Below, in pieces: positions 1 to 8,725 of a stretch of DNA of 64,000 bases. The notes beneath the pieces were generated by a model. That model ran no database searches. It was not told the origin of the DNA and worked only from the letters and a program-made list of their open reading frames with translations. The translations under genes and the position numbers were made by a program. The DNA comes from Cupriavidus necator (GTDB taxonomy: Bacteria; Pseudomonadota; Gammaproteobacteria; Burkholderiales; Burkholderiaceae), in assembly GCF_013141915.1 (NCBI RefSeq), contig NZ_SROX01000025.1, positions 18,152 through 82,151 of the forward strand, read 5' to 3'. The stretch's first letter is position 1. Each line of letters starts with the position of its first letter.

Positions 1-2
1 CC

Positions 3-632
3 ATCACTTCGCCGGGCGTGCGGCTGCTGCCGGCGGCGATCGCGCAGGTCAAGGCGCGCTATCCGGGCCTGCGGGTGTCGGTCGACATCGACAACAGCAA
101 CGTGTTGCTCGACCGCCTCGGACAGGAAAAGCTCGACATGGTGGTGGCACGCCTGTTCCCGGAACACGACAAGGGGCGGCTGCGCTACGAGCCGATGGCG
201 CAAGAGCCGGTGTGCGCGGTGGTGCGGCCCGGCCATCCGATGCTGGCCGTCGCCGGCCTGTCGCTGGCCGATGCCACGGACGCTGCCTGGCTGATCCCGC
301 CGGCCGGCACCGTGCTGCGCCACCGCTTCGAGCTGATGTTCCAGCGCGCCAGCCTGGCGCCGCCGGACAATGTGGTCGAGACCGCCGCGCTGCTGTTCCT
401 GACACGCATGGTGACGCAGTCGGACATGATCGCGGTGCTGACCGCCGACGTGGCGCAGTACTACGCCGCGTTCGGCATGGTGGAAATCTTGCCGATGGCG
501 ATGCCCTGCCATATGGACGACTTCGGCCTGATCACGCCGACCGACCGCCTGATGTCGCCCGGCGCGCTGCTGGTCGCCGAGGCGCTGCGCGAAGCCGCGC
601 AGGCCATCTATGGCGGGCACGCGCCGGCGTGA
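3..632 (+). CDS. LysR-family regulator, C-terminal part (5' end outside the window)
   Basis: The frame is open from the left edge to the TGA at 630-632, so only the effector-binding half (about 209 codons) is visible and the DNA-binding helix-turn-helix lies outside. The text starts with SPGVRLLPAAIAQ, the usual opening of a LysR substrate-binding domain, and later has VVETAALLFL and SDMIAVL. These match closely the corresponding parts of the LysR protein at 7799-8725 (TIETAAVLMT, SELIAVL), so the two are probably paralogues. It runs convergently toward the sugar-acid dehydratase gene at 657-1832 and may sense a related sugar acid; that role is inference. Confidence 0.85.
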   Translation: MTSPGVRLLPAAIAQVKARYPGLRVSVDIDNSNVLLDRLGQEKLDMVVARLFPEHDKGRLRYEPMAQEPVCAVVRPGHPMLAVAGLSLADATDAAWLIPPAGTVLRHRFELMFQRASLAPPDNVVETAALLFLTRMVTQSDMIAVLTADVAQYYAAFGMVEILPMAMPCHMDDFGLITPTDRLMSPGALLVAEALREAAQAIYGGHAPA

Positions 633-656
633 GCCGGCACGTGCGGGCGACAGCCT

Positions 657-1832
657 TCAGCCGAGAATGTCGAACTGGTCGAAGTACGCCGGATTCAGCT
701 CCAGCCCCAGCCCCGGCAGGTTGTCGTCCAGCTGCAGGTAGCCGTTGTCCGGCGCGGGGTCGCCCTTGAAGATGTAGTAGAACAGCTCGTTGCCGACCTC
801 GACGTCGTGCACCGGGAAGTACTCGGCCATCGGCGACGCGGTCGACGCCATGGTCAGGTGGTAGTTGTGCATCTGTCCGGCATGCGGGATCACCGGCACC
901 GACCAGGCCTCGGCCATGGCGTTGATCTTCTGCGCCGCGGTGATGCCGCCGACACGGTTGGTGTCGTACTGGATCACGTCGACCGCGCGGCGCTCCAGCA
1001 GGTCCTTGAAGCCGTACGAGGTGAACTCGTGTTCGCCGCCCGAAATCGGGAACGGACTCGCCTTCTTCAGCTCGACATAGCCTTCGATATCGTCGGCGAT
1101 CACCGGCTCTTCGAGCCAGCGCGGGTTGAACTCGGCCAAACGCGGCAGCATGCGGCGCGCGTATTCCAGGGTCCAGCCCATGTAGCACTCGAGCATGATG
1201 TCGACGCCGTCGCCCACCAGCTCGCGCAGCAGGCGCACCTGCTCGATGTTCTTCTGCATGCCGGCCGGGCCGTCCTTGGGACCGTAGCCGAAGCGCATCT
1301 TCATCGCGGTGAAGCCCTGGTCGAGGTAGCCTTGCGCTTCGGCGAGAAAGGCGTCGCGGTCATCGTTGTTGTAGAGCTTGGAGGCATAGCACCAGATCTT
1401 CTCCTTGGTGCGCCCGCCCAGCAGCTTGAACACCGGCTTGCCGACGGCCTTGCCCATCAGGTCCCACAGCGCGATGTCCACCGCAGAGATCGCCGCCATG
1501 CCGATGCCCTTTCTGCCCCAGGCATGGGTGCGTCGGTACATCTTCTGCCACAGGTATTCGTTGTCGAACGGGTCCTGGCCGATCACCACCGGCGCCAGGT
1601 ACTGGTCGACGATCTGCTTGGCCACGCGCGGCGCCAGCGCGCAATTGCCGATGCCGACCAGGCCGGTATCGGTCTCGATCTCGACCACCATCCAGCCATG
1701 GAAGCGGAACGAGCCCATGGCGTCGCCGCGCTCGTAGAGGATATCGGTGGCGTTGGTGCAGAAATGCGCTTGCGGCGGCACAGTCTTGCCCTTCCATTCG
1801 AAGACGCGGGCGCGGACGTTGGTGATCTTCAT
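657..1832 (-). CDS. Enolase-superfamily sugar-acid dehydratase (rhamnonate dehydratase-like)
   Basis: This 391-residue protein belongs to the mandelate racemase/muconate lactonizing group. Likely Mg ligands are E215 (MLECYMGW), E241 (WLEEP) and E267 (GGEHE). The D290/H317 pair (QYDTN, VIPHAG) fits the Asp-His base dyad of the mandelate racemase subgroup, which includes rhamnonate and similar acid-sugar dehydratases. It should remove water from an aldonate to give a 2-keto-3-deoxy acid. The start at 1832 is chosen because AGGAG sits 6 bases before the ATG and because the family normally begins MKIT; the frame stays open much further upstream, but only as readthrough of noncoding sequence. It is in tandem behind the PdxA-like gene. 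The exact substrate cannot be read from sequence. Confidence 0.85.
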   Translation of the reverse strand: MKITNVRARVFEWKGKTVPPQAHFCTNATDILYERGDAMGSFRFHGWMVVEIETDTGLVGIGNCALAPRVAKQIVDQYLAPVVIGQDPFDNEYLWQKMYRRTHAWGRKGIGMAAISAVDIALWDLMGKAVGKPVFKLLGGRTKEKIWCYASKLYNNDDRDAFLAEAQGYLDQGFTAMKMRFGYGPKDGPAGMQKNIEQVRLLRELVGDGVDIMLECYMGWTLEYARRMLPRLAEFNPRWLEEPVIADDIEGYVELKKASPFPISGGEHEFTSYGFKDLLERRAVDVIQYDTNRVGGITAAQKINAMAEAWSVPVIPHAGQMHNYHLTMASTASPMAEYFPVHDVEVGNELFYYIFKGDPAPDNGYLQLDDNLPGLGLELNPAYFDQFDILG

Positions 1833-1927
1833 GTTCAACTCCTGATGGCAATGCGTTGGCGCGAGCGCGCCCCGGCCGCGCCGGAGGCGGTCTTGCCTGT
1901 TGCGGTATGGATTGCAGGTTAGGTTGG

Positions 1928-2950
1928 CTAGGCTTGGGCGGTGGCGCGCCGCTGCGCACCCATGCTGCAGGCAATGTGGAAGGCCTGCAGCGTGGCGCCC
2001 GGATCCGCGCGGCCCTGCTGCGTGATGTCGAAGGCGGTGCCGTGCGCGGGCGTGGTGATCGGCACCGGCAACCCGCCCTGCACCGTCACGCCGCGCGAGA
2101 ACCCCATCAGCTTGATGCCGATCTGGCCCTGGTCGTGGTACATGGTGACGATGGCATCGAACTGCCGCTGCGACGGCCCGCCCTGCACCTTCAGGAAGAT
2201 GGTGTCGGCCGGGAACGGGCCGTCCGCATGGACGCCGCGTTCGCGCGCCGCGGCCACGGCGGGCGCGATCACGTCGATCTCTTCGCGGCCGAAGGCGCCG
2301 TTGTCGCCGTTGTGCGGGTTCAGGCCGCACACGGCGATGCGCGGGCTGGCCATGCCGGCGCGGCGCAGCGCCTGGTCGATCAGGTCGATGGCGCCGCCCA
2401 CGCGGTCGGGCGTGATCATCGCCGGCACGTCCTTGAGCGCGACATGCGAGGTCACGCGCGAGGTCCACAGCCCGTCGAGCACATTGAACTCGCAGAAATT
2501 GCCGTGGTAGCCAAGCTGCTCGGCGAACCAGTGCAGCTCGTCGCTGTGGGCCATGCCGGCGGCATGCAGCGAGCTCTTGTTGAGCGGTCCGAACAGGATC
2601 GCATCGGCCTGGCCCGCCTGCGCCAGCTGCAGTGCCAGCGCCAGCGTGCCGAGGCTGTAGCGCCCGCCGTCGGCACTGGCCGCGCCGCGCGGAAAAGCCG
2701 GACGCCCCGGCAGCTGCCAGTGGTACAGGCGCGGCTTGCCGTCGTCGGCAAAGGCGGGCACGTCGGTCTCGGCCAGCGCCAGCTCGACGCCTGCGATCCG
2801 CATGCCGTGGCGCCATTCGTCGCGGTCGGCGATCAGCAGGATGTCGGCCTGCGCGGCCGTGCCGGCGTCGGCCAGCAGCCGCGCGATCAGTTCAGGACCG
2901 ATGCCGGCGGGGTCGCCCAGCACCATGGCGATTCTTGGTCGGGAATGCAT
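1928..2950 (-). CDS. PdxA-family 4-phospho-hydroxy-acid dehydrogenase
   Basis: The 340-residue protein carries the PdxA signature GDPAGIGPE at residues 12-20, and the later histidine motifs YHDQG and TPAHGTAFD that bind the divalent metal in this family. PdxA itself oxidises 4-hydroxythreonine 4-phosphate in vitamin B6 synthesis. Copies inside sugar-acid clusters are usually PdxA2-type enzymes acting on threonate or erythronate 4-phosphate. Those normally come with a DUF1537 kinase, which is missing here. The gene lies between a Bug solute-binding gene and the enolase-superfamily dehydratase, all on the minus strand with short gaps (15 and 95 bases), so a catabolic role is more likely than B6 synthesis. 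Confidence 0.85.
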   Translation of the reverse strand: MHSRPRIAMVLGDPAGIGPELIARLLADAGTAAQADILLIADRDEWRHGMRIAGVELALAETDVPAFADDGKPRLYHWQLPGRPAFPRGAASADGGRYSLGTLALALQLAQAGQADAILFGPLNKSSLHAAGMAHSDELHWFAEQLGYHGNFCEFNVLDGLWTSRVTSHVALKDVPAMITPDRVGGAIDLIDQALRRAGMASPRIAVCGLNPHNGDNGAFGREEIDVIAPAVAAARERGVHADGPFPADTIFLKVQGGPSQRQFDAIVTMYHDQGQIGIKLMGFSRGVTVQGGLPVPITTPAHGTAFDITQQGRADPGATLQAFHIACSMGAQRRATAQA

Positions 2951-2965
2951 GAGGCTTCCGTAGGA

Positions 2966-3934
2966 TTACTGGTCGAGCTTGACGCCCAGTTCGGCGATGA
3001 GCTTGCCATAGCGCGCATATTCGGCCCGCGAGAACGCGTCGAACTGCGCCGCGGTCAGCGTGCCGGGTACCGCGCCCACGTCGGCCAGCCGGCGCACCGT
3101 GTCGGGATCCTTGATCACCGTGGCGAGCGCGCTGCCCAGCTTCTGCAGCGCCGCGGGCGGCGTGCCGGCCGGCGCATAGACGCCGTACCACGCGCTCATC
3201 TGGATGCCGGGCACGCCCGCTTCCGCCAGCGTCGGCACGTTGGGCAGCAGCGCGGAACGCTTGTCGGCGGTCACCGCCAGCGCGCGCAGCTTGCCGGCCT
3301 TGATATGGCTGATGACCGACGGCATGGTCTCGAAGCTCATGTCCACTTGCCCGCCCATCAGGTCCACCAGCGCGCTGCTGCTGCTCTTGTACGGCACATG
3401 GAGCAGCTTGCCCTGGATCTGGCGCGCAAAGGCCGCGCCGGCCAGGTGCTGGGTACTGCCGACCCCGGACGAGCTGTAGCGGAACTTGTCCGGACTGGCC
3501 TGGATCTGCGCCACCAGCGCCTTGACGTCGCGCGCCGGCACCTGGTTGTTGACCACCAGCACATTGGGCACGGTCGATACCAGCGCCACCGGGACCAAGT
3601 CCTTGAGCGGGTCGAACTGCAGCTTGAGCAGGTGCGGCGCGATCGCCTGCGAGGTGACCACGCCCATCAGCAGCGTGTTGCCGTCCGCCGGCGCCTTGGC
3701 GGTAATGTCCGCGGCAATGGTGTTGGACGCGCCCGGGCGGTTGTCCACCACCACCGGCTGCTTCAGCTGCGCGGCGAGCTTGTCGGAGACGATGCGCGCC
3801 ATCACGTCGGTGCCGCCGCCCGGCGCGGCGCCCACCATCATCCGCACCGGCCGCGTGTCCTGGGCCATGGCCGAGCCCGTTGCGGCCGCCACCGTGGCCA
3901 GGCCGGCGAGTGCGCCGGCGATCCATGTCTTCAT
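2966..3934 (-). CDS. Bug-type periplasmic solute-binding protein (tripartite tricarboxylate transporter family)
   Basis: This 322-residue protein has a Sec signal peptide (about residues 1-25, ending AMAQD) and then the typical Bug fold: VRMMVGAAPGGGTDVMAR near the N-terminus, VVDNRPGASN, and the late ALLPNVPTLAEAGVPG segment. Bug proteins are abundant in Bordetella and Cupriavidus and bind small carboxylates in the periplasm, often without a membrane partner nearby; none is present here. The gene stops 15 bases before the PdxA-like gene starts, so the two are probably co-transcribed. The natural ligand is presumably the sugar acid used by this cluster, which is inference from context. Confidence 0.92.
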   Translation of the reverse strand: MKTWIAGALAGLATVAAATGSAMAQDTRPVRMMVGAAPGGGTDVMARIVSDKLAAQLKQPVVVDNRPGASNTIAADITAKAPADGNTLLMGVVTSQAIAPHLLKLQFDPLKDLVPVALVSTVPNVLVVNNQVPARDVKALVAQIQASPDKFRYSSSGVGSTQHLAGAAFARQIQGKLLHVPYKSSSSALVDLMGGQVDMSFETMPSVISHIKAGKLRALAVTADKRSALLPNVPTLAEAGVPGIQMSAWYGVYAPAGTPPAALQKLGSALATVIKDPDTVRRLADVGAVPGTLTAAQFDAFSRAEYARYGKLIAELGVKLDQ

Positions 3935-4043
3935 TGCTGTCTCCGTCGTTTGCTGTCCGGGCTCTGCGGCGCGGATGGCCAGACTATAGGAGCATCAGCG
4001 ATTCGCTACTACTGATGTTTTTTGAACTGGCGATCACCTGACG

Positions 4044-5000
4044 TTATACCTTGGCATCCGCCGCACCCGGCCCGCGCGGGCCCGCTTTCAGGATAGCGAC
4101 CAACTGCCGCGCCGCGGCAGACAGGCCGCCGCCGCGCCGCGTGACGATGCCGAAAGTCTGCTGGCGCGACTGCAGCCGCACCGGCAGGATGCGCAGCATC
4201 TTCTGGCGCACGAACAGGGTGGCCACGCCGGCTGGCAGCAGCGACACCAGGCCGGGGTCGTCCTGCAGCATCGCCACCGTGACGAACGCCGACGAGGTGG
4301 ACACCGCATTGGCCGGAAAGCTGATGCCGGCAAGATCCAGTTCGCGCTGCAGCAGGGCATGCATCGGCATGTGGCCGGCATACGTAATCCAGCGATAGCC
4401 GGCGAGGTCGGCAAACCCCATCGCGGCCACGCGCGGCGCGGGATGCGCGCGGCCCACCACCACCGCCACCTGCTCGTCGCCGAGCGGGTGGTAGTGGTAT
4501 CGGGCCGGCTCGTCGCTGACCAGCGAGCGGCCGATGACCAAGTCCAGGTGCCCGTCATCGAGCAGTTCCAGCAGGCGGCGACTGGTGTCTTCGATGACTT
4601 CCAGCGCCAGCTCCGGGTGCGCCTGGCGCAACTGCGCCAGCGCCGGCACCAGCACGTCGGGCACCGCGCCCATGATGGCGCCGACGGCGACGCGCCCGCC
4701 GCTGCCGGCGCGGATGCCGGCCACCTCGTCGCACATCGCGCCCAGGTCAGCCACCAGCTGGCGTGCGTGCCGGATCACGCAATGGCCGAAGGCGTTGGGC
4801 CGCATGCCACGGCGGGAGCGCTCGAACAACGGCGCCTCGAGCATGCTTTCCAGCTCCTGCAGCGACTTGCTGGCCGCTGACTGGGTCATTGCCATGGCGG
4901 CGGCCGCCTGGTGCAGCGAGGCATGTTCGTCCAGCGCGATCAGCAACTGCAGCTGCTTTACCCGCAGGCGGCCCGTCAGGGTTTCGAGCGTGGATTTCAT
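4044..5000 (-). CDS. LysR-family transcriptional regulator of the sugar-acid cluster
   Basis: The 318-residue protein has the N-terminal winged helix-turn-helix of LysR regulators (about residues 15-75, with HASLHQAAAAMAMTQSAASK) and a C-terminal substrate-binding domain from about residue 95. It is transcribed divergently from the DapA-like dehydratase gene at 5113, the usual LysR geometry. The 112-base spacer holds an 8-bp-arm dyad (5046-5078) that could be its operator. It also lies directly upstream of the Bug-PdxA-dehydratase run in the same orientation, so it could control both arms. The inducer is unknown. Confidence 0.92.
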   Translation of the reverse strand: MKSTLETLTGRLRVKQLQLLIALDEHASLHQAAAAMAMTQSAASKSLQELESMLEAPLFERSRRGMRPNAFGHCVIRHARQLVADLGAMCDEVAGIRAGSGGRVAVGAIMGAVPDVLVPALAQLRQAHPELALEVIEDTSRRLLELLDDGHLDLVIGRSLVSDEPARYHYHPLGDEQVAVVVGRAHPAPRVAAMGFADLAGYRWITYAGHMPMHALLQRELDLAGISFPANAVSTSSAFVTVAMLQDDPGLVSLLPAGVATLFVRQKMLRILPVRLQSRQQTFGIVTRRGGGLSAAARQLVAILKAGPRGPGAADAKV

Positions 5001-5045
5001 GGCCTGTCAGTGAGTCGCAAAAGCGATCACCAGATGGAAAGGTTT

Positions 5046-5078
5046 CAATATACAGGCCGCCGGACGGCTCGTATATTG
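5046..5078. promoter_or_regulatory. Dyad in divergent LysR promoter region
   Basis: CAATATAC at 5046-5053 is the exact reverse complement of GTATATTG at 5071-5078, with 17 bases between. The AT-rich arms stand out in a GC-rich spacer between a LysR gene and the gene it faces. This fits a LysR recognition site or two half-sites near the promoter of the dehydratase gene, but binding is inferred only from position and symmetry. Confidence 0.5.
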
Positions 5079-5112
5079 GCCCGACCCATTGATCGACAGC
5101 CGGAGAGAGACC

Positions 5113-6045
5113 ATGACCCGCAGCCCCGCCCCCACCGTCTACCGCGGCGTATTCCCGGTGGCGCCCACCATCTTCGACGCACAAGGCGGGCTTGACCTGG
5201 ACGGCCAGCGCCGCTGCATCGACTTCATGATCGATGCCGGTTCGCACGGGCTGTGCATCCTCGCCAACTTCTCCGAGCAGTTCGTGCTGAGCGACGACGA
5301 GCGCAACGTGCTGATGCGGACCGTGCTCGAACATGTGGACGGCCGCGTGCCGGTGATCGTCACCACCACGCATTTCAGCTCGCGCCTGTGCGCCGAGCGC
5401 AGCCGCGCGGCGCAGGACGCGGGCGCGGCCATGGTGATGGTGATGCCGCCCTACCACGGCGCCACCATCCGCATGCCCGAGCGCGGCATCTACGAGTTCT
5501 TCGCCACCGTCTCGGACGCCATCGACATTCCCATCATGATCCAGGACGCGCCGGTCAGCGGCACCACGCTGAGCGCGCCGTTCCTGGCGCGCATGGCGCG
5601 CGAGATCGGCAATGTGTCCTACTTCAAGATCGAGGTGCCGCAGGCCGCGGCCAAGCTGCGCGAGCTGATCGAGCTGGGCGGCGACGCCATCGTCGGCCCG
5701 TGGGACGGCGAAGAGGCCATCACGCTGATGGCCGACCTGGAAGCGGGCGCCACCGGCGCCATGACCGGCGCGGGCTTTCCCGACGGCATCCGCCAGATCC
5801 TCGATGCCTGGCAGGCGGGCGATGCCGAGCTGGCGGCGCAGCGCTACCAGCAATGGCTGCCGCTGATCAACTACGAAAACCGCCAGGGCTGGCTGGCCAC
5901 CAGCAAGGTGCTGATGCAGGAAGGCGGCGTGATCGCGTCGGACGCGGTGCGGCATCCGCTGCAGCCGATGCACCCGGCCACGCGTGAAGGACTGATGCGG
6001 ATTGCGCGCCGGCTGGATCCGATGGTGTTGCGGTGGGGGCGGTGA
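5113..6045 (+). CDS. DapA-family 2-keto-3-deoxy-sugar-acid dehydratase (L-2-keto-3-deoxyarabonate dehydratase-like)
   Basis: This is a 310-residue class I aldolase-fold protein. K172 in SYFKIE is the expected Schiff-base lysine of the dihydrodipicolinate synthase family. GLCILANFSEQFVLSDDER and the NYENRQG segment near the C-terminus resemble, from memory, the L-2-keto-3-deoxyarabonate dehydratase of the non-phosphorylating arabinose pathway, which forms 2-oxoglutarate semialdehyde. That product is exactly the substrate of the next gene. The start at 5113 follows GGAGAGAG; an in-frame upstream start at 5089 has no such site. Related alternatives are other keto-deoxy acid dehydratases or aldolases. 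Confidence 0.85.
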   Translation: MTRSPAPTVYRGVFPVAPTIFDAQGGLDLDGQRRCIDFMIDAGSHGLCILANFSEQFVLSDDERNVLMRTVLEHVDGRVPVIVTTTHFSSRLCAERSRAAQDAGAAMVMVMPPYHGATIRMPERGIYEFFATVSDAIDIPIMIQDAPVSGTTLSAPFLARMAREIGNVSYFKIEVPQAAAKLRELIELGGDAIVGPWDGEEAITLMADLEAGATGAMTGAGFPDGIRQILDAWQAGDAELAAQRYQQWLPLINYENRQGWLATSKVLMQEGGVIASDAVRHPLQPMHPATREGLMRIARRLDPMVLRWGR

Positions 6046-6093
6046 GGGTTTCGCTCATTCCGGCGCCTCGCATCGAGGGACGCTGGCCCTCTC

Positions 6094-6117
6094 CCCTCTC
6101 CCGCTTGCGGGAGAGGG
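6094..6117. repeat. Dispersed GC-rich palindrome (copy 1)
   Basis: Arms CCCTCTCCCGC and GCGGGAGAGGG form a perfect 11-bp dyad around TT. The same 24-mer occurs at 14034-14057, followed in both places by similar sequence (GGGTTGG and a GGAGCC or GGGAGCC downstream), and an imperfect relative is at 14127-14152. This looks like a REP-like intergenic repeat. It separates the dehydratase from the dehydrogenase gene and may form a hairpin in their mRNA. Confidence 0.75.
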
Positions 6118-6211
6118 TTGGGTGAGGGCCGGAGCCCTCCACGAAGTGACGGCGCTTTGCATGCCCCCTCCTTCTGAAAGCACACATGACAACGCCTTCC
6201 CAAATCCAACC

Positions 6212-7795
6212 ATGACCCTCACCGGCAACCTCCTGATCGGCCGCCAAGCGCCACGCGGCACCCATGGCACCCTGCACGCCATCGACGCTGCCACCGGCGC
6301 CACGCTGGAACCCACCTTCGGCGGCGCTACGCCCCAGCAGCTCGACCACGCCTGCGCCCTCGCCTGGCAGGCGTTTGACGCCTACCGCGAGACCGCGCCC
6401 GAACGCCGCGCCGATTTCCTCGAGGCCATCGCCGCCAACATCGTGGCGCTCGGCGATGCCCTCATCGATCGCTGCGTCGCCGAGTCCGGCCTGCCGCGCG
6501 CCCGCATCGAAGGCGAGCGCGGCCGCACCGTGGGCCAGTTGCGCCTGTTCGCCAACCTGCTGCGACAGGGCGATTTCCTTGAGCTGCGCGTTGATCCGGC
6601 CCAACCCGATCGCAAGCCGCTGCCGCGCTCGGACCTGCGCCTGCGCCATATCCCGCTGGGCCCGGTCGCGGTGTTCGGCGCGAGCAATTTCCCGCTGGCG
6701 TTCTCGGTGGCGGGCGGTGATACCGCATCGGCGCTGGCCGCCGGTTGCCCGGTCATCGTCAAGGCGCATCCGGCGCATCCCGGCACGTCGGAACTGGTGG
6801 GCCGCGCGATCCGCCAGGCCGTTGACGACCTGGACCTGCCCGAAGGCACCTTCTCGCTGCTGTTCGATGCCGGCCTGGAGGTCGGGCAAGGACTGGTGGC
6901 GGACCCGCGCATCAAGGCCGTCGGCTTCACCGGCTCGCGCGCCGGCGGCATGGCGCTGATGGCGATCGCGGCCGCGCGCGCCGAACCGATCCCGGTCTAT
7001 GCCGAGATGAGCAGCGTCAACCCGGTGCTGCTGTTCCCGCATGCGCTGGCCAGCCGCGCCGAGGCCATCGGCACCGCCTTCGCCGATTCGCTGACATTGG
7101 GAGCGGGGCAGTTCTGCACCAATCCCGGCCTGGTGCTGGCGGTGGCGGGCGACGATCTGGAGCGCTTCCTGCAGGCCGCGTCGGCACGGCTGGCCACGCT
7201 GCCGGCGGCGACGATGCTGACGCCCGGCATCCATCGCGCCTATTGCGCCGGCGTCGCGTCGCTTGCCAGCCATGCGCAGGTGCATACCGTGGCCCGCGGC
7301 GCAGCCGGCGCGGCCACGCAGGGACAGGCCGCGCTGTTCGCCACCGACGCCGGAGCTTTCCTGGCCGACCCCGCGCTGCGGCACGAAGTCTTCGGCGCCG
7401 CCGCGTTGGTCGTGCGCTGCCGCGACCTTGCTGGAATGCAGCGTGTCATCGACGCCCTGGAAGGCCAGCTGACCGCTGCGCTGCATCTCGACGAGGCCGA
7501 CCACGACGCCGCCCGCGCGTTCCTGCCCGCGCTCGAACGGCTGGCGGGACGCATCCTGGTCAACGGCTTCGGCACGGGGGTGGAAGTCGGGCATGCGATG
7601 GTGCATGGCGGGCCGTGGCCGGCCACCTCGGATGGCCGCAGCACCTCGGTCGGCAGCCTGGCCATCGCGCGCTTCCTGCGCCCGGTCAGCTACCAGGACA
7701 TGCCGGCCGCCCTGCTGCCCGCGTCGCTGCGCCCGGACAGCCCGCGGCGCCACGCGTGGCGCGTCGACGGCAAGCTGCCGGGCTCGCCCGACTGA
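6212..7795 (+). CDS. Alpha-ketoglutarate semialdehyde dehydrogenase (2,5-dioxovalerate dehydrogenase)
   Basis: This 527-residue aldehyde dehydrogenase has C302 (GQFCTNPG) as the catalytic nucleophile, E265 (VYAEMSSVNP) as general base, N159 (GASNFP) in the oxyanion hole and K184 (VIVKAHP) at the cofactor ribose/phosphate site. The MSSVNPV and FCTNPG variants and the length are typical of the KGSADH branch that oxidises 2-oxoglutarate semialdehyde to 2-oxoglutarate with NAD(P). It follows the keto-deoxy acid dehydratase gene by 166 bases, giving the last two steps of a non-phosphorylating sugar-acid route. The MTLTGNLL start matches the family; no strong ribosome site precedes it, and the frame is open further upstream through the repeat. 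Confidence 0.9.
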   Translation: MTLTGNLLIGRQAPRGTHGTLHAIDAATGATLEPTFGGATPQQLDHACALAWQAFDAYRETAPERRADFLEAIAANIVALGDALIDRCVAESGLPRARIEGERGRTVGQLRLFANLLRQGDFLELRVDPAQPDRKPLPRSDLRLRHIPLGPVAVFGASNFPLAFSVAGGDTASALAAGCPVIVKAHPAHPGTSELVGRAIRQAVDDLDLPEGTFSLLFDAGLEVGQGLVADPRIKAVGFTGSRAGGMALMAIAAARAEPIPVYAEMSSVNPVLLFPHALASRAEAIGTAFADSLTLGAGQFCTNPGLVLAVAGDDLERFLQAASARLATLPAATMLTPGIHRAYCAGVASLASHAQVHTVARGAAGAATQGQAALFATDAGAFLADPALRHEVFGAAALVVRCRDLAGMQRVIDALEGQLTAALHLDEADHDAARAFLPALERLAGRILVNGFGTGVEVGHAMVHGGPWPATSDGRSTSVGSLAIARFLRPVSYQDMPAALLPASLRPDSPRRHAWRVDGKLPGSPD

Positions 7796-7798
7796 GCC

Positions 7799-8725
7799 CT
7801 ACCGCGACAACGCCCGCAACGCATCGATCAGCAGGCTCATCGATGCGGTCGGCGGGCGGCCGCGCCGCGTGACGATGCCATACGGCCCGAGCTTGCGCGG
7901 CAGGGGCAGGGGCAGCAGCGCCAGCGCGCCCAGCCGGCCATAGTAGGCCGCGACCGACTCCGGCAACACCGCGATCAGTTCGCTGTCCGCCAGCAACGAG
8001 GTGGTCATCAGCACCGCCGCGGTCTCGATGGTCGATGGCGGCGCGGGCACGCCGGCATCCTCGAACGAGCGGTCGATCAGCGCCCGCATCGGGCTCGGGC
8101 GCGGCTGCATGATCCACGGGTAGCGCGTCAGCTCCGCGAACGACAGCTTGCGCCGGCGCGCCAGCGGATGCTGCGGCCCGACCACGATGGCCAGGCCCTC
8201 GTCGCCCAGCTGCTCGAATGCGAGGCCGCTGCTGTCCCAGCCATCCGGCACGCGCCCCAGCACGATATCGAGCTGGTCACGCTCCAGCTGCGGCATCAGC
8301 ACGTCGCTGGTCTCCACATGCACCGCCACCTCCAGCCGCGGATGATCGCGGTTGAGCTGGCGAATCACATCGGCAAGCAACCCCGGCGTCGGCGCCATCA
8401 CCGCGCCGACGCGCACGCGGCCGATCTTGCCGGATTCCAGCGCCACCAGTTCGTCGCGCAGGCCGCCCATATCGGCAAACACCAGCCGCGCGTAGCGCGT
8501 TGCCGCCAACCCGAAGCGGGTCGCCCGCAGCCCGCGCGCATGGCGCTCGAACAGCGGCACCCCGAGCAGGTCTTCCATATCCTGCAGCATCTTGCTGACC
8601 GCGGGCTGCGTCAGCGTCAGCGCCTCTGCCGCCTGGCGCAGCGAGCCGCGTTCTTCCACCGCCAGCAGCAGCCGCAGGTGCTGCATCTTGAGGCGGCCGT
8701 GGAGGGTGCTGACGGGTGGGATCAT
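7799..8725 (-). CDS. LysR-family transcriptional regulator
   Basis: The 308-residue protein has a LysR helix-turn-helix at about residues 18-70 (RGSLRQAAEALTLTQPAVSK) and an effector domain whose C-terminal half (TIETAAVLMT, ELIAVLPESVAAYYG) resembles that of the truncated LysR gene at the left edge. It ends 3 bases from the end of the semialdehyde dehydrogenase gene, convergently, and starts 192 bases from the divergent squalene synthase-like gene. It probably belongs to the sugar-acid cluster, but either neighbour could be its target. Confidence 0.92.
   Translation of the reverse strand: MIPPVSTLHGRLKMQHLRLLLAVEERGSLRQAAEALTLTQPAVSKMLQDMEDLLGVPLFERHARGLRATRFGLAATRYARLVFADMGGLRDELVALESGKIGRVRVGAVMAPTPGLLADVIRQLNRDHPRLEVAVHVETSDVLMPQLERDQLDIVLGRVPDGWDSSGLAFEQLGDEGLAIVVGPQHPLARRRKLSFAELTRYPWIMQPRPSPMRALIDRSFEDAGVPAPPSTIETAAVLMTTSLLADSELIAVLPESVAAYYGRLGALALLPLPLPRKLGPYGIVTRRGRPPTASMSLLIDALRALSR

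Noticed and set aside
1856..4015. 719-codon plus-strand frame opposite the PdxA-like and Bug genes
   Set aside because: Antisense shadow with no domain; the minus-strand genes have family motifs and good ribosome sites.
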